64,000 nucleotides of DNA from assembly GCA_910589075.1 (NCBI GenBank), contig CAJUSK010000012.1, positions 124,001-188,000 on the forward strand. The letters are read 5' to 3'. A program made the translations under genes and the position numbers. How positions within the stretch are numbered: the first letter of the stretch is position 1; every line of letters begins with the position of its first letter. The stretch is from an uncultured Lachnospiraceae bacterium (GTDB lineage Bacteria > Bacillota > Clostridia > Lachnospirales > Lachnospiraceae). Below the pieces are notes generated by a model, which did no database searches, was not told where the DNA came from, and saw only the letters and a list, made by a program, of their open reading frames with translations. Shown piece after piece: positions 41,621-49,916 of the stretch.

Positions 41621-43567
41621 TCATTCTATTAAACCCACAAATTCACTCGCTGTTTTTGCCTTCATAATCTTTGACAAAAGAAGCGTGTCATCACTTAAAT
41701 TACCCAGCCAGTCAAAAAATATTTTCAGAAGTTCCCGCTCGTCATCCCTGACAGCCAAAAGCAGTACCAGACGCACCTGATACTCTCCCCACTGCACAGG
41801 CTTTTTCAATATGGCAATGCCCATCGTCGACCTGATGGCCGAATAATTCAACGCATGAGGAATCGCATACCCGTAACTGAAGGAGGTAAATGCCATCTTT
41901 TCCCTTGCAAATGTGGAATCTTTGAAACTTTCTTCCACACGTTCCCCCTCATACAGCCGGTCACACATATAGCTGACCACATCCTGCCAGGTATCGCATT
42001 CCAGATTATGAAAATAGTACTCTTCCATAATCAGACATTTGATAAAATTATCAAATTCCGTTTTATAATGTCTCTGATCCAGTTCCGTTATCGCCCTGAA
42101 TATCTTATACTCATCGCTGGTGTTCACAAACATACTGATGGAAATCATCGGTATATCCAGCTTGTGGGAAAGGGGGATTGTCGAAATAATCAGATCCGGA
42201 TGGAGACTCTCAATGACTGACGCCTCGTAATATTTCAATATCCCGTCGATTACAATCCGTTCTCCAAAACGTTCCAGTATCTTATCACTGCACGCCCCTG
42301 TGAGGGTACTGCTGTTGGGCTGGATCAGTACCACATGATAAAAGTACTTGATATTCAGCCGGTCATACGCCGCACCCAGATGGATTGCCAAAAAACCGAT
42401 CTCATCTTCCGAAACAGAACTGCCCGTATATTCCTTGATCACATGACCGATAAAAACACTCATTTCAAACACAAGCGGGTATGTCTTTTTAATCTCCGCC
42501 AGGCAGACATTGGAAACAACCGCCTTATAGCGAATCCTCTCCAGAAGATTTTGCAGATGCAGGACAATACCATCCTTGAAAATTATGTCACCGGAAAAAT
42601 CAATGTCATACCGCAGACGGACCGTACTGATAATCTTCAGCATCAGTTCTTCCGCCTGTACCAGATACTCCCCTTTGTTATCGAACAGGGTGCTCCTCTG
42701 TCTTCCAATCAAAAGATTGGCAAAGAGGACCACTTCATTTTCATTCAGTTCAAAACAGAGAGTCGCGGTCACTCTGGCAAAAAATTCCATGGCAATCCTG
42801 TATTCCAGTGTATCCCTGATTTCACTCCGGCATCTGTTTGTTTCCACATAGTTGTAATTCATCATCCGCTGGATGGAAACCCCTACGTGGATCATCAGCA
42901 TGGGAAAAGTCTCCTCACGCACCCGGTAGCTGTACTTGCCCAGAATTTCTTCCAGAACATTTTTCACCCTGATCAGATCAAAATTCGGAAACAGTTCATC
43001 TATTTTATTGATATTGATAAAATTGCCTTTGGTTTCGTTGGCAAGCAGATCTTTGTAAACAGAACGCTTGCACTCTTCGCTTCCTCTGATATAAATGTGG
43101 CTGTCGGTTCTGACCAGCTCCACACCATCGTACTTCTCCAGCATTTCGGAAACTTTTTTCATATCATTTTTGATGGTAAACTCGCTGACATAAATATCAT
43201 ATTGCAAGTCAAAAATATTCAGCTTCCGGGTACTGAAAAGCAGTTTCTCAATAATATATTTGCACCGTTCTTCCGAAGTCTGCGGAATACTTTCTCTCTG
43301 CGGAGCGCTGCCCTGTCCGGAACTGCTCTTTTCGGATATCTCCTGATTGATCCGATATCCGTAGCGCACGCTGGATTCTATCAGCCCACTGCACTCCTTT
43401 CTCAGCATTTCCATATCGTTGCGAATGGTGCGATCCGAAACACTCAGCATTGTGGATAACTCTTTTCCGGTGATCCAACCCTTTTTCTCGTTTAAAATCT
43501 CAAGGATTCTTTTCTGTCTCGCTTGCATGTGTCTATTATACATGATATGTTTCCCGATTTTTTCCAT
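41621..43567 (-). CDS. PRD-domain transcriptional regulator (BglG/LicR/MtlR type)
   Basis: 648 aa. Residues 15-75: winged HTH (RQKRILEILNEKKGWITGKELSTMLSVSDRTIRNDMEML). A second HTH-like segment follows near 100-150. PRD1 and PRD2 lie at about 190-400, with the phospho-His candidates in IHVGVSIQRM and FLAIHLGAAYDRL. Residues 405-490 are an EIIB-like segment with Cys in TGACSDKILE. The C-terminal EIIA-like domain has the active His in AIPHALNYS. Sugar-dependent phosphorylation of these sites usually controls DNA binding, so it probably governs the PTS genes downstream. ATG start with AGGAAA; that site lies in a hairpin (43571-43591). Confidence 0.93.
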   Translation of the reverse strand: MEKIGKHIMYNRHMQARQKRILEILNEKKGWITGKELSTMLSVSDRTIRNDMEMLRKECSGLIESSVRYGYRINQEISEKSSSGQGSAPQRESIPQTSEERCKYIIEKLLFSTRKLNIFDLQYDIYVSEFTIKNDMKKVSEMLEKYDGVELVRTDSHIYIRGSEECKRSVYKDLLANETKGNFININKIDELFPNFDLIRVKNVLEEILGKYSYRVREETFPMLMIHVGVSIQRMMNYNYVETNRCRSEIRDTLEYRIAMEFFARVTATLCFELNENEVVLFANLLIGRQRSTLFDNKGEYLVQAEELMLKIISTVRLRYDIDFSGDIIFKDGIVLHLQNLLERIRYKAVVSNVCLAEIKKTYPLVFEMSVFIGHVIKEYTGSSVSEDEIGFLAIHLGAAYDRLNIKYFYHVVLIQPNSSTLTGACSDKILERFGERIVIDGILKYYEASVIESLHPDLIISTIPLSHKLDIPMISISMFVNTSDEYKIFRAITELDQRHYKTEFDNFIKCLIMEEYYFHNLECDTWQDVVSYMCDRLYEGERVEESFKDSTFAREKMAFTSFSYGYAIPHALNYSAIRSTMGIAILKKPVQWGEYQVRLVLLLAVRDDERELLKIFFDWLGNLSDDTLLLSKIMKAKTASEFVGLIE

Positions 43568-43570
43568 ATT

Positions 43571-43591
43571 ATTTCCTAACAGATAGGAAAT
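43571..43591 (-). promoter_or_regulatory. Inverted repeat overlapping the regulator's ribosome site
   Basis: ATTTCCTA-ACAGA-TAGGAAAT, perfect 8-bp arms, ending 3 bp before the ATG region of the PRD regulator. In minus-strand RNA the 3' arm (TAGGAAAT) is the ribosome site, so the hairpin would sequester it. As DNA it could equally be an operator. Confidence 0.55.
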
Positions 43592-43620
43592 TTACTGCGT
43601 GAAAATAGTCAGTTTTGCAC

Positions 43621-43667
43621 AAAAGAAGGAGATATTTCCTTTCTCTGCGGAAATATCCCCTTCTTTT
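43621..43667. terminator. Bidirectional terminator
   Basis: AAAAGAAGGAGATATTTCC pairs with GGAAATATCCCCTTCTTTT (18 of 19 bp) with a 9-base loop. It ends the DUF4179 gene on the minus strand and separates it from the PRD regulator. Confidence 0.9.
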
Positions 43668-43781
43668 CTATATCAGAACTGCATAAAACGGTGGTAATCA
43701 TTTTGTGAAGTTTATTATAAGCGGTTGTCAGCTACGCGGCAGTCTCTTATTCTCTCTGTCACAGACCGCCGGAGAATGGCT

Positions 43782-45158
43782 TCAGGAAACGGGCACTTCC
43801 AACTCTTTACTGTACAACGATTTTTCCTTTACATATTGCAGAAAGTCTGCTTCATCCCGATGGGATAACAGGTCCTCTTTCCACACATCAAACAGGCAGA
43901 TGCAAACAGTCATCCGGTTGACAGCATGATCCCCAATGGGCAAAACGGAAACATCGCCTGATCCATTCTCCATCCGGTTCCCCTGCGCGTCAAACACAAT
44001 GGGAATACAATCCATACCGCCATCCGCATAATCCACGGACACTTCAAAGGGCGTAACGTTTATCGTATGCAGCCCCACGCCTTGTTCATTCACCTCTTCC
44101 ACTGTCACCGCATAATTTCCCGATTCGTTCACAGACACGGGTATCGTAAAATCCCAGGGACCTTCAAACCAGTAATGCTCAGCCCGATTGGGATACTGAT
44201 CCATTCCATATTCTTTCATCTTTTCATCATACAACGCCTGAAATGCTTCATCCGACATACCTTTCAGTTCTTCCTCACTGACACCCCAGTCTATCTTTTC
44301 CGGCTCTGCCAGATCGCCCACAATTTTTTCCAGATGAATTTCCACTGTGAATTCTTCTGGCAGAGTCAGTTTTTCGGTGTGACTGCGAATCATCTCATCC
44401 GTAATGACCACTTCCTCCCCCGATGCTTCTGCCTTTGCAACTATTTTTTCAAGTTCAGAGTCATCCACCAATACACTGTCAAGACGGATCCGCCAGATAC
44501 CGGCAAATGTCCGCTCATCCAGAAAAGTACCTTCCAGATCCTTATCCCCCACGTAAGGATCCTGCGCCCGGAAGGAAAACAGGCTGGAAGCTGCCAGGGA
44601 CAGGTACTGCCTGCCATCCACATTTTTCATAATCTTATCCGCAAAAGGTTCCTGGCTTTCCACCAGCATGGATATGCTGAGACTTTCCTGATTACAATAC
44701 ACTTCTGACAGTGTTACCGTGACATCCCCTACAGTCTGCGTATAAGTCAAAGACGGATCTTCTGCTGTTGTCTCTTCGTCAGATTCCAAAACCGGATCTT
44801 CCAGAGGCTGGGCATAGCCTTCATAATCTCCTGGATATTCCGATGTCTTCTGCAGCATGGAAAAAATTCGTCCGATGACAGGTATTTTTGCCGCCAACAC
44901 CGGATTGGCGGAACAGATTCCCAAAAACAGCAGCATAAAGGCCGCTGCCGCTGTGGCGGCTTTCACCCATACGGGAACTTTTTTCTTCTGAGATTTCTTC
45001 CGTGTGTTCTTCTGTTCTTCTTTCATCTTATCCTTCTCCTTATGGCTTTCTGACAGTATCTGTTCAAAAGCCGCATCTGCTTTTTGTGTAACAATCGCAG
45101 GGAGTTCAATATCCTGTCGGAAAGCTGAACATATTTTTTCATTTTGATTCATTTGCAT
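43782..45158 (-). CDS. DUF4179-type anti-sigma-like membrane protein
   Basis: 458 aa. Residues 1-68 are cytoplasmic and basic (KNTRKKSQKKKVPVWVK), the expected sigma-factor-binding side. Residues about 69-90 are one membrane helix. Residues from 105 are extracytoplasmic: the DUF4179 domain (TYTQTVGDVTVTLSEVYCNQESLSISMLVES) followed by a second acidic beta-rich region containing TVEEVNEQGVGLHTINVTPFEVSVDY. Together with the sigma factor gene that it overlaps by ten bases it forms a sigma/anti-sigma pair for an envelope signal. It could instead be a co-regulated membrane effector. Confidence 0.85.
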   Translation of the reverse strand: MQMNQNEKICSAFRQDIELPAIVTQKADAAFEQILSESHKEKDKMKEEQKNTRKKSQKKKVPVWVKAATAAAAFMLLFLGICSANPVLAAKIPVIGRIFSMLQKTSEYPGDYEGYAQPLEDPVLESDEETTAEDPSLTYTQTVGDVTVTLSEVYCNQESLSISMLVESQEPFADKIMKNVDGRQYLSLAASSLFSFRAQDPYVGDKDLEGTFLDERTFAGIWRIRLDSVLVDDSELEKIVAKAEASGEEVVITDEMIRSHTEKLTLPEEFTVEIHLEKIVGDLAEPEKIDWGVSEEELKGMSDEAFQALYDEKMKEYGMDQYPNRAEHYWFEGPWDFTIPVSVNESGNYAVTVEEVNEQGVGLHTINVTPFEVSVDYADGGMDCIPIVFDAQGNRMENGSGDVSVLPIGDHAVNRMTVCICLFDVWKEDLLSHRDEADFLQYVKEKSLYSKELEVPVS

Positions 45159-45670
45159 TCCCTCCGCATTTCAGGATAATACATCAGCTCCATTTGCCTG
45201 CGGGCCAGCGTCAGACGACGTTTTATGGTGCTTTCGCTCTCCCCCAGGAGTTTGCCGATTTCTTTTACTTTAAAACCTTCTGCATAATACAGAACAAGAA
45301 TGACACGGTATTTCTCATCCACACACCGGAGCATTTCCCGCCACTCTATCATTTCATATTCGGCGCATGCGCTCCCGGTCTGTATGTCCATCATACTGTC
45401 ACTATACACGAGTTTTCGCCCTTTTCTGAGGATGTCGTTGCATTTGTTGATGAGAATTCTTGTCAGCCAGGATTTGAAGTATGCCTCCTGCTTCAGCGTA
45501 TGCAGCTTTTCCCAGCATGCCAGTATGGTATCCTGAATCGCATCCGCCGCGTCCTCATCATTGGAGAGAATCGCAAAAGCCGTTCTGTACATTCCCTTCA
45601 TATTCTCCTGCATCAAAGCCACAAACGCTTCCCCGTCCCGGCGCTTTGCCCTTTTTAGTAATGTGTTCAT
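45149..45670 (-). CDS. ECF-family RNA polymerase sigma factor
   Basis: 173 aa. Region 2 (residues 10-80: FVALMQENMKGMYRTAFAILSNDEDAADAIQDTILACWEK) binds core polymerase and the -10 element; region 4 (residues 110-165: YRVILVLYYAEGFKVKEIGKLLGESESTIKRRLTLARRQM) is the -35-recognising HTH. The size and domain order are typical ECF. The partner DUF4179 gene starts inside its 3' end, so it should be held in check by that protein. ATG with AGGGAGAATAG in front. Confidence 0.95.
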   Translation of the reverse strand: MNTLLKRAKRRDGEAFVALMQENMKGMYRTAFAILSNDEDAADAIQDTILACWEKLHTLKQEAYFKSWLTRILINKCNDILRKGRKLVYSDSMMDIQTGSACAEYEMIEWREMLRCVDEKYRVILVLYYAEGFKVKEIGKLLGESESTIKRRLTLARRQMELMYYPEMRRECK

Positions 45671-45865
45671 ATCTATTCTCCCTGTTACCTGGCAGCCGCG
45701 GCGCCCTGCCTGGCTGTCAGTTCTGTTTCCCCTGTCCGGACTTTGGGTATTTGAACAACAAAAATGCCTTTCGCTTTTTAGTTGTCATACATTAGACGCA
45801 GAACGATCCCAAATGGTTCGTCTGAAAATCACTTCACAGGACACACTTTCCTATGAAACAAGTAT

Positions 45866-45904
45866 AAAAATCACACCATTTATCCAGGCAAATGGTGTGA
45901 TTTT
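45866..45904. terminator. Bidirectional terminator
   Basis: AAAATCACACCATTT pairs perfectly with AAATGGTGTGATTTT (15 bp) with an 8-base loop. It separates the LRR-like gene (stop 45945) from the sigma factor region. Confidence 0.85.
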
Positions 45905-45944
45905 ACAGATAGCGTCTATAGGATAAAACATGTGCAGGAGAATA

Positions 45945-47672
45945 TTAAGCCGGGTTACGTATCCAGTCCTCATCCACTACCAGACATTTAATCTGCGGAT
46001 ACGTTCCTTCTCCAAAAGCGGCACGCCGGGAATCTGCCGCCTCGCTGTCCCGTTCTTCGCCGCTGAGACGGAATGTGTACAGATCGGGCAATGCCTTCAG
46101 GAATTCAAAGTCCATCATACCGGTGCGTTCCAGATCCAGATATTGCAGAGATGTACATTGTTTCAGCGTATCTTCCCAGTTTCCGGCCTTCGCCGTGCTT
46201 CCTTCTGTTCCCTCTTTTTTCCCAAACGTCGTACCGCCTTCTTTTTCATATCCCATTTCATTCAAACGGGAGAACATACTGATGCGCAGGGTCAGCGATT
46301 TAAGGTTCGGGAGATCACAGATCCATTCTATATCCTCCATGGGCTCTGCGGAAACGATGGTAAGCTCCTCCAGGGAAGGGCAGGTTTTCAGTACTTCATA
46401 ATCAGATGCACTGCCGATTTCCAGGGTCAGCTCTTCCAGATTGGGCAATACGGCTATATCCTGGAAGGAAGTCAGGTTATAGGACGCACAGACCTCATCC
46501 TGGGGAACCAGCCCGCCCACAGACACCGTGTCTCTGCCCGGTATGGGACTCTCTGTCATTGTCACCTCTGTGATCCAGGCAAGATCGCTGGCATACACGG
46601 ATCTGTCTGAAAATTTATCCCATTCCGCGTCCGACATATCATAGTGATATCCAACGGCTAAACGAATCAGATCTTCCCATTCCTTTGAAATAAAGGTAAT
46701 GGCTCTGTCTTCCCCCGCCAGCGGCTTATCCTCACCGGGCGCATACAGTTCGCTGGCCAGTGCAAAGGGATTATGCAGATCTTCATAGGCCCAGTTTTCA
46801 TATCCGGTATAAGGGCGGTATTTCAACTGGTCAAAGTTCTTTTCTGCTTTTGTCTCTTCATAAGAAGCCGCCATATAACGGGTAATCTCTTCAATGGCAT
46901 AATCGGATGTTGTCATTCCCTGTTCCTCAGACTGAGGACAGCTTCCGATAAATTCCGCCAGATAGGATTCCCCTGTCACATAGGCTACCGCATAACGGAC
47001 CTTCTCGTCTCCCCCACTGCAAAGAAAGCTGTAAAACAACAGTTCCCGGCCATCACTCCTTCGATACCGTTCAAACCGGAACTCGGAAAATTTGACCCCC
47101 TGGGTCTTCCCGGCGCTTGCCCGGATCTGTTTCTGCATTTCTTTCCAGCCATCCTCAACACCTTCCGGAAACATCCGGTTTTCCGTAATGTGGGTACAGA
47201 TTTCCGCATCCGAATCATCGGGCCAGTAAACATCCAGACAGGGTTCCCCCGATTTACTGCCATAGGTCCAGTCCACAGGGACATCATAGGAGCAGGCCGG
47301 AGAAGAAAAACCGCCCCTGCTGCCAGTCTGTTTTTTGATATAACAGGTCTGCGGCTTTTTCCCGCCCATATCCGGCAGGCCGCCGCCCGTACCGGTTGTC
47401 TCCAGCAGAGACAGTTTAATCCAGTTGTTGCCTCCGCCCGGCTTTGTATCTGTCACAGGATAACGCTGTGCCCGGTTACCGAATCGGATATCCTCTTTGT
47501 CAGATACGTTTTTTTCCGTCCGCAGACTGCCATCCGGCGTAACATTTTTCCCCTTTCCCACTACAGTCAGCGGATAGCAGGCAAGAAAAGCTGCCGTCAT
47601 ACACACAATTCCCCCACCTGCCAGACACCTGGCCCATGCCCTGCGCCTGCCTGTATTTGTTTGTCCTTTCAT
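45945..47672 (-). CDS. Secreted or anchored protein with leucine-rich-repeat-like C-terminus
   Basis: 575 aa from the ATG at 47672, chosen because GAGGGG lies six bases upstream; the frame continues another 98 codons without a better ribosome site. Residues about 15-40 are a signal or anchor (AGGGIVCMTAAFLACYPLTV). The middle (about 100-400) is not recognised and has several Cys. Residues about 420-560 carry repeats such as VLPNLEELTLEIGSASDYEVL, TCPSLEELTIVSAEPMEDIEWI, and CTSLQYLDLERTGMMDFEFL, an LRR-like spacing of 23-30 residues. Probably an extracellular binding protein, target unknown. Followed by a strong terminator. Confidence 0.65.
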   Translation of the reverse strand: MKGQTNTGRRRAWARCLAGGGIVCMTAAFLACYPLTVVGKGKNVTPDGSLRTEKNVSDKEDIRFGNRAQRYPVTDTKPGGGNNWIKLSLLETTGTGGGLPDMGGKKPQTCYIKKQTGSRGGFSSPACSYDVPVDWTYGSKSGEPCLDVYWPDDSDAEICTHITENRMFPEGVEDGWKEMQKQIRASAGKTQGVKFSEFRFERYRRSDGRELLFYSFLCSGGDEKVRYAVAYVTGESYLAEFIGSCPQSEEQGMTTSDYAIEEITRYMAASYEETKAEKNFDQLKYRPYTGYENWAYEDLHNPFALASELYAPGEDKPLAGEDRAITFISKEWEDLIRLAVGYHYDMSDAEWDKFSDRSVYASDLAWITEVTMTESPIPGRDTVSVGGLVPQDEVCASYNLTSFQDIAVLPNLEELTLEIGSASDYEVLKTCPSLEELTIVSAEPMEDIEWICDLPNLKSLTLRISMFSRLNEMGYEKEGGTTFGKKEGTEGSTAKAGNWEDTLKQCTSLQYLDLERTGMMDFEFLKALPDLYTFRLSGEERDSEAADSRRAAFGEGTYPQIKCLVVDEDWIRNPA

Positions 47673-47989
47673 CCATACCCCTCGCTTTCCCCATCCGGCC
47701 GGATACGGCCCCTTATGCCAACACAGGAGGCCCGGTTTGCCATATCCCCTATCACTGCCGGAGGCGTGTTTACAATTACCCGGCCCATAAACAGGCATCC
47801 TGTACACAGAGCCAGTATCCTCTGTATCGACTATAGCAAAGAGTTGCATCATAATTGCATCATCCATACGTTTGTCCGCAGATGCCGGAAACCCGTTCTC
47901 AGCCCGTGCAATGACCATAATTCCCCTTTCATGGGAACGGCATTCCGTTCCGGCTTCCCGCGTCAATATGCAACAAGGAAATCAGACTT
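47673..47989. other. Intergenic stretch upstream of the LRR-like gene
   Basis: The reading frame of the LRR-like gene stays open through most of it (to 47966), with a second possible start at the ATG after AAGGGGAATT (near 47918), so the protein might be up to 98 residues longer. The translated extension shows no signal peptide or recognised domain. I see no strong promoter, hairpin or other gene. Confidence 0.4.
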
Positions 47990-48235
47990 TTATTGAGGCT
48001 GGCGGTTATTGTTCGATGCTGAAGAATGTTCTCCGGCACTGACTTTCATAATATCATTATAGTTCTCACTCGGATAAACATAATCATCCGGCTTCATTGT
48101 TGTTTCATAGGTATCTCGAACAAGATCATCCGCAAGCTCATCCACCTGCTGCTCCACCAGCTCCACTGCTTCTTTATGAGGATTAACCGCCGTGATCAAA
48201 GCCTCCCTGCTGCCTGAAACTCTGCCAATTACCAT
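47990..48235 (-). CDS. Small protein of unknown function
   Basis: 81 aa. MVIGRVSGSREALITAVNPHKEAVELVEQQVDELADDLV begins the protein, which continues with a helix and a polar, Asn/Gln-rich tail (SSASNNNRQPQ). No signal or membrane segment. GGAGG lies eight bases before the ATG at 48235; a GTG three codons upstream is less well placed. I do not recognise the family. It could be a short cytoplasmic regulator or part of a larger lost gene; its strong ribosome site favours expression. Confidence 0.55.
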   Translation of the reverse strand: MVIGRVSGSREALITAVNPHKEAVELVEQQVDELADDLVRDTYETTMKPDDYVYPSENYNDIMKVSAGEHSSASNNNRQPQ

Positions 48236-48340
48236 TTTGCACACCTCCCTCCGTCATACATTGTCTTCCAGGATAGCCGGCATCGTTAAGCGATTACATC
48301 CAAAAATCAGCATCATGCCACGCTTCCCCAGGATAATCAT

Positions 48341-49309
48341 TCACAGTAAATAAATAAAGTATCCAAAATATCCAAGCAGCAGCAAGCCGCCCTCCGCACG
48401 GTTCAGGCTCTTTCCATTGAAAGAGAATATCCACAACAACACTCCCGCTGCCACAGCCACAATGAAATCCACTATAAATTTGCTCTCGAAAACAACCGGT
48501 GTAATCAATGCAGATGTTCCTACTACAAAAAGGATATTGAAGATATTGCTTCCCACAATATTTCCGATTGCAATATCCGCATTGCCTTTTCTTGCTGCTG
48601 AAACAGATGTAAACAATTCCGGCAGGGATGTTCCCAGCGCCACAATCGTAAGCCCTATAAATCTCTCACTCAGACCTATGATCCTTGCTATCGCTGTCGC
48701 TGCATCCACAGTGACGCTGCTGCCGATCACAATAAGCACAAGACCAACAACCGTGAACAAAAGCAACATTGCCATGCTTTTTTCCTTTTTATCCCCTCCT
48801 TTTCCTGAAATATCTCCCTCATCGTCCCCTGAATTCCCCTCAGCGCCTTTTTTTGCCATCTTTAAGAGATAAAAAAGATACAGCAGAAAAACAACCCACA
48901 ATCCGGCTCCTTCCAGTCTTGTAATTTCATTGCCCGCATATCCCATCCAAAGAAGGATGAATGTTATTACAGTCATAAAGGGCATTTCATATTTTATAGT
49001 CGAAGATGCAACGGGAACTATCTTTTTTGCAAAAAATGCCGTGAGACCTAAGATAATAAGAATATTCAAAATATTGCTTCCCGCCACATTTCCAATGGTA
49101 ATGCCCGCATTCCCCTTTAGCGCCGCCGAGATGCTTACCGCAGCCTCCGGGGCGCTCGTTCCCATAGCAACGATAGTAAGCCCGACTACAAGCTGCGGAA
49201 TCCCAAACCTCGAAGCTATTCCTGACGAACCATCCACAAAGAAATCCGCGCCCTTGATAAGCATCGTAAATCCTGCGGCCAACAAGAATATCTGCAAGAC
49301 AGCCTCCAT
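48341..49309 (-). CDS. Ca2+/Na+ antiporter of the CaCA family (YrbG-like)
   Basis: 322 aa with ten to eleven membrane helices in two inverted halves. Each half carries the alpha-repeat: GTSAPEAAVSISAALKGN...GNVAGSNILNILIILG and GTSLPELFTSVSAARKGN...GNIVGSNIFNILFVVG, with the ion-binding Glu. A charged loop (EGNSGDDEGDISGKGGDKKEKS) joins the halves. The frame opens at GTG 49333, but GGAGG is spaced for the ATG at 49309. The start lies inside the remains of a histidine-kinase gene. Confidence 0.92.
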   Translation of the reverse strand: MEAVLQIFLLAAGFTMLIKGADFFVDGSSGIASRFGIPQLVVGLTIVAMGTSAPEAAVSISAALKGNAGITIGNVAGSNILNILIILGLTAFFAKKIVPVASSTIKYEMPFMTVITFILLWMGYAGNEITRLEGAGLWVVFLLYLFYLLKMAKKGAEGNSGDDEGDISGKGGDKKEKSMAMLLLFTVVGLVLIVIGSSVTVDAATAIARIIGLSERFIGLTIVALGTSLPELFTSVSAARKGNADIAIGNIVGSNIFNILFVVGTSALITPVVFESKFIVDFIVAVAAGVLLWIFSFNGKSLNRAEGGLLLLGYFGYFIYLL

Positions 49310-49329
49310 GTCTTCAACCTCCGTTCTTT

Positions 49330-49600
49330 TCACTTAACGATTTCTGCATTGCCCCTGTCCCAGACAATAACTATCTTCGTTCCGGCTCCCGGCTTACTCA
49401 TCAGGCCCATATCCGCATCTGTCAGGTTACAGATATGCTTTACAATCGCAAGGCCCAATGCCCGTGCCTCCAAGTTCCTTCGATCTGCCTGCCTCAAGCA
49501 AGACGGCCTTCACAGGATGATCCGTCATACGCTCCAGTACCTGCTCCAGCCTGCCGTCTGCCATCCTGGACAGGGCATCTCCCATCATTTTCATTCCATA
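49330..49600 (-). pseudogene. Histidine-kinase remnant with a frameshift
   Basis: Read on the minus strand the end of the piece codes GLAIVKHI, then CNLTDADMGLMSKPGAGTKIVIVW, ending at TGA 49330-49332: this is the G2 box and the final strand of a HATPase_c domain. Upstream, in another frame, EAGRSKELGGTGIG gives the preceding part of the same block (R-S-K-E-L-G-G-T-G). One extra G in ATTGGGCCTTGCG separates the two frames. The rest of the kinase and any response regulator gene are missing. Decay after gene loss is the simplest reading; a sequencing slip at that G-run is the alternative. Confidence 0.65.
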
Positions 49601-49691
49601 TAAAAATAACGCCAGCCCGCCAATCCGAAGAAATCCATCTAACTATAATCCCCCAAAAGAATTCTCTTACTAGTAAATGGTATCCGATTCA

Positions 49692-49747
49692 TGTAAAATC
49701 TAAAAGATGATTTGTGTAAAATCTATGTAAAACCTGTGTAAAATTCT
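49692..49747. promoter_or_regulatory. Direct repeats with 11-bp phase, OmpR/PhoB-type operator candidate
   Basis: TGTAAAA at 49692, 49715, 49726 and 49737; the last three are exactly 11 bp apart. On the minus strand this is TTTTACA repeated with 4-bp spacers, the geometry of PhoP/PhoB (OmpR-family) boxes. It lies upstream of the kinase remnant and 81 bp before a plus-strand promoter. Confidence 0.55.
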
Positions 49748-49827
49748 GTAAGTTTCTAACCATTCAAAAAGCTATGCCACTACCTGCATTTATTCCCGGT
49801 CTATCCCGGCAAGCCTTTCCGGAAAAG

Positions 49828-49856
49828 TTGAAATCTGCCCATGCCGATGGTATACT
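49828..49856 (+). promoter_or_regulatory. Promoter of the 49917 gene
   Basis: TTGAAA, 17 bp, TATACT, 60 bp before the ATG. Confidence 0.75.
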
Positions 49857-49916
49857 TTGCGTGTAATGAGCCGATCAATCGGTGTTTAAGACAAATAAAA
49901 GGAGGTGCTACTTGCT

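Noticed and set aside
46773..47996. Plus-strand 407-codon frame opposite the LRR-like gene
   Set aside because: No ribosome site, no domain, Arg/Pro/Cys-rich shadow composition.
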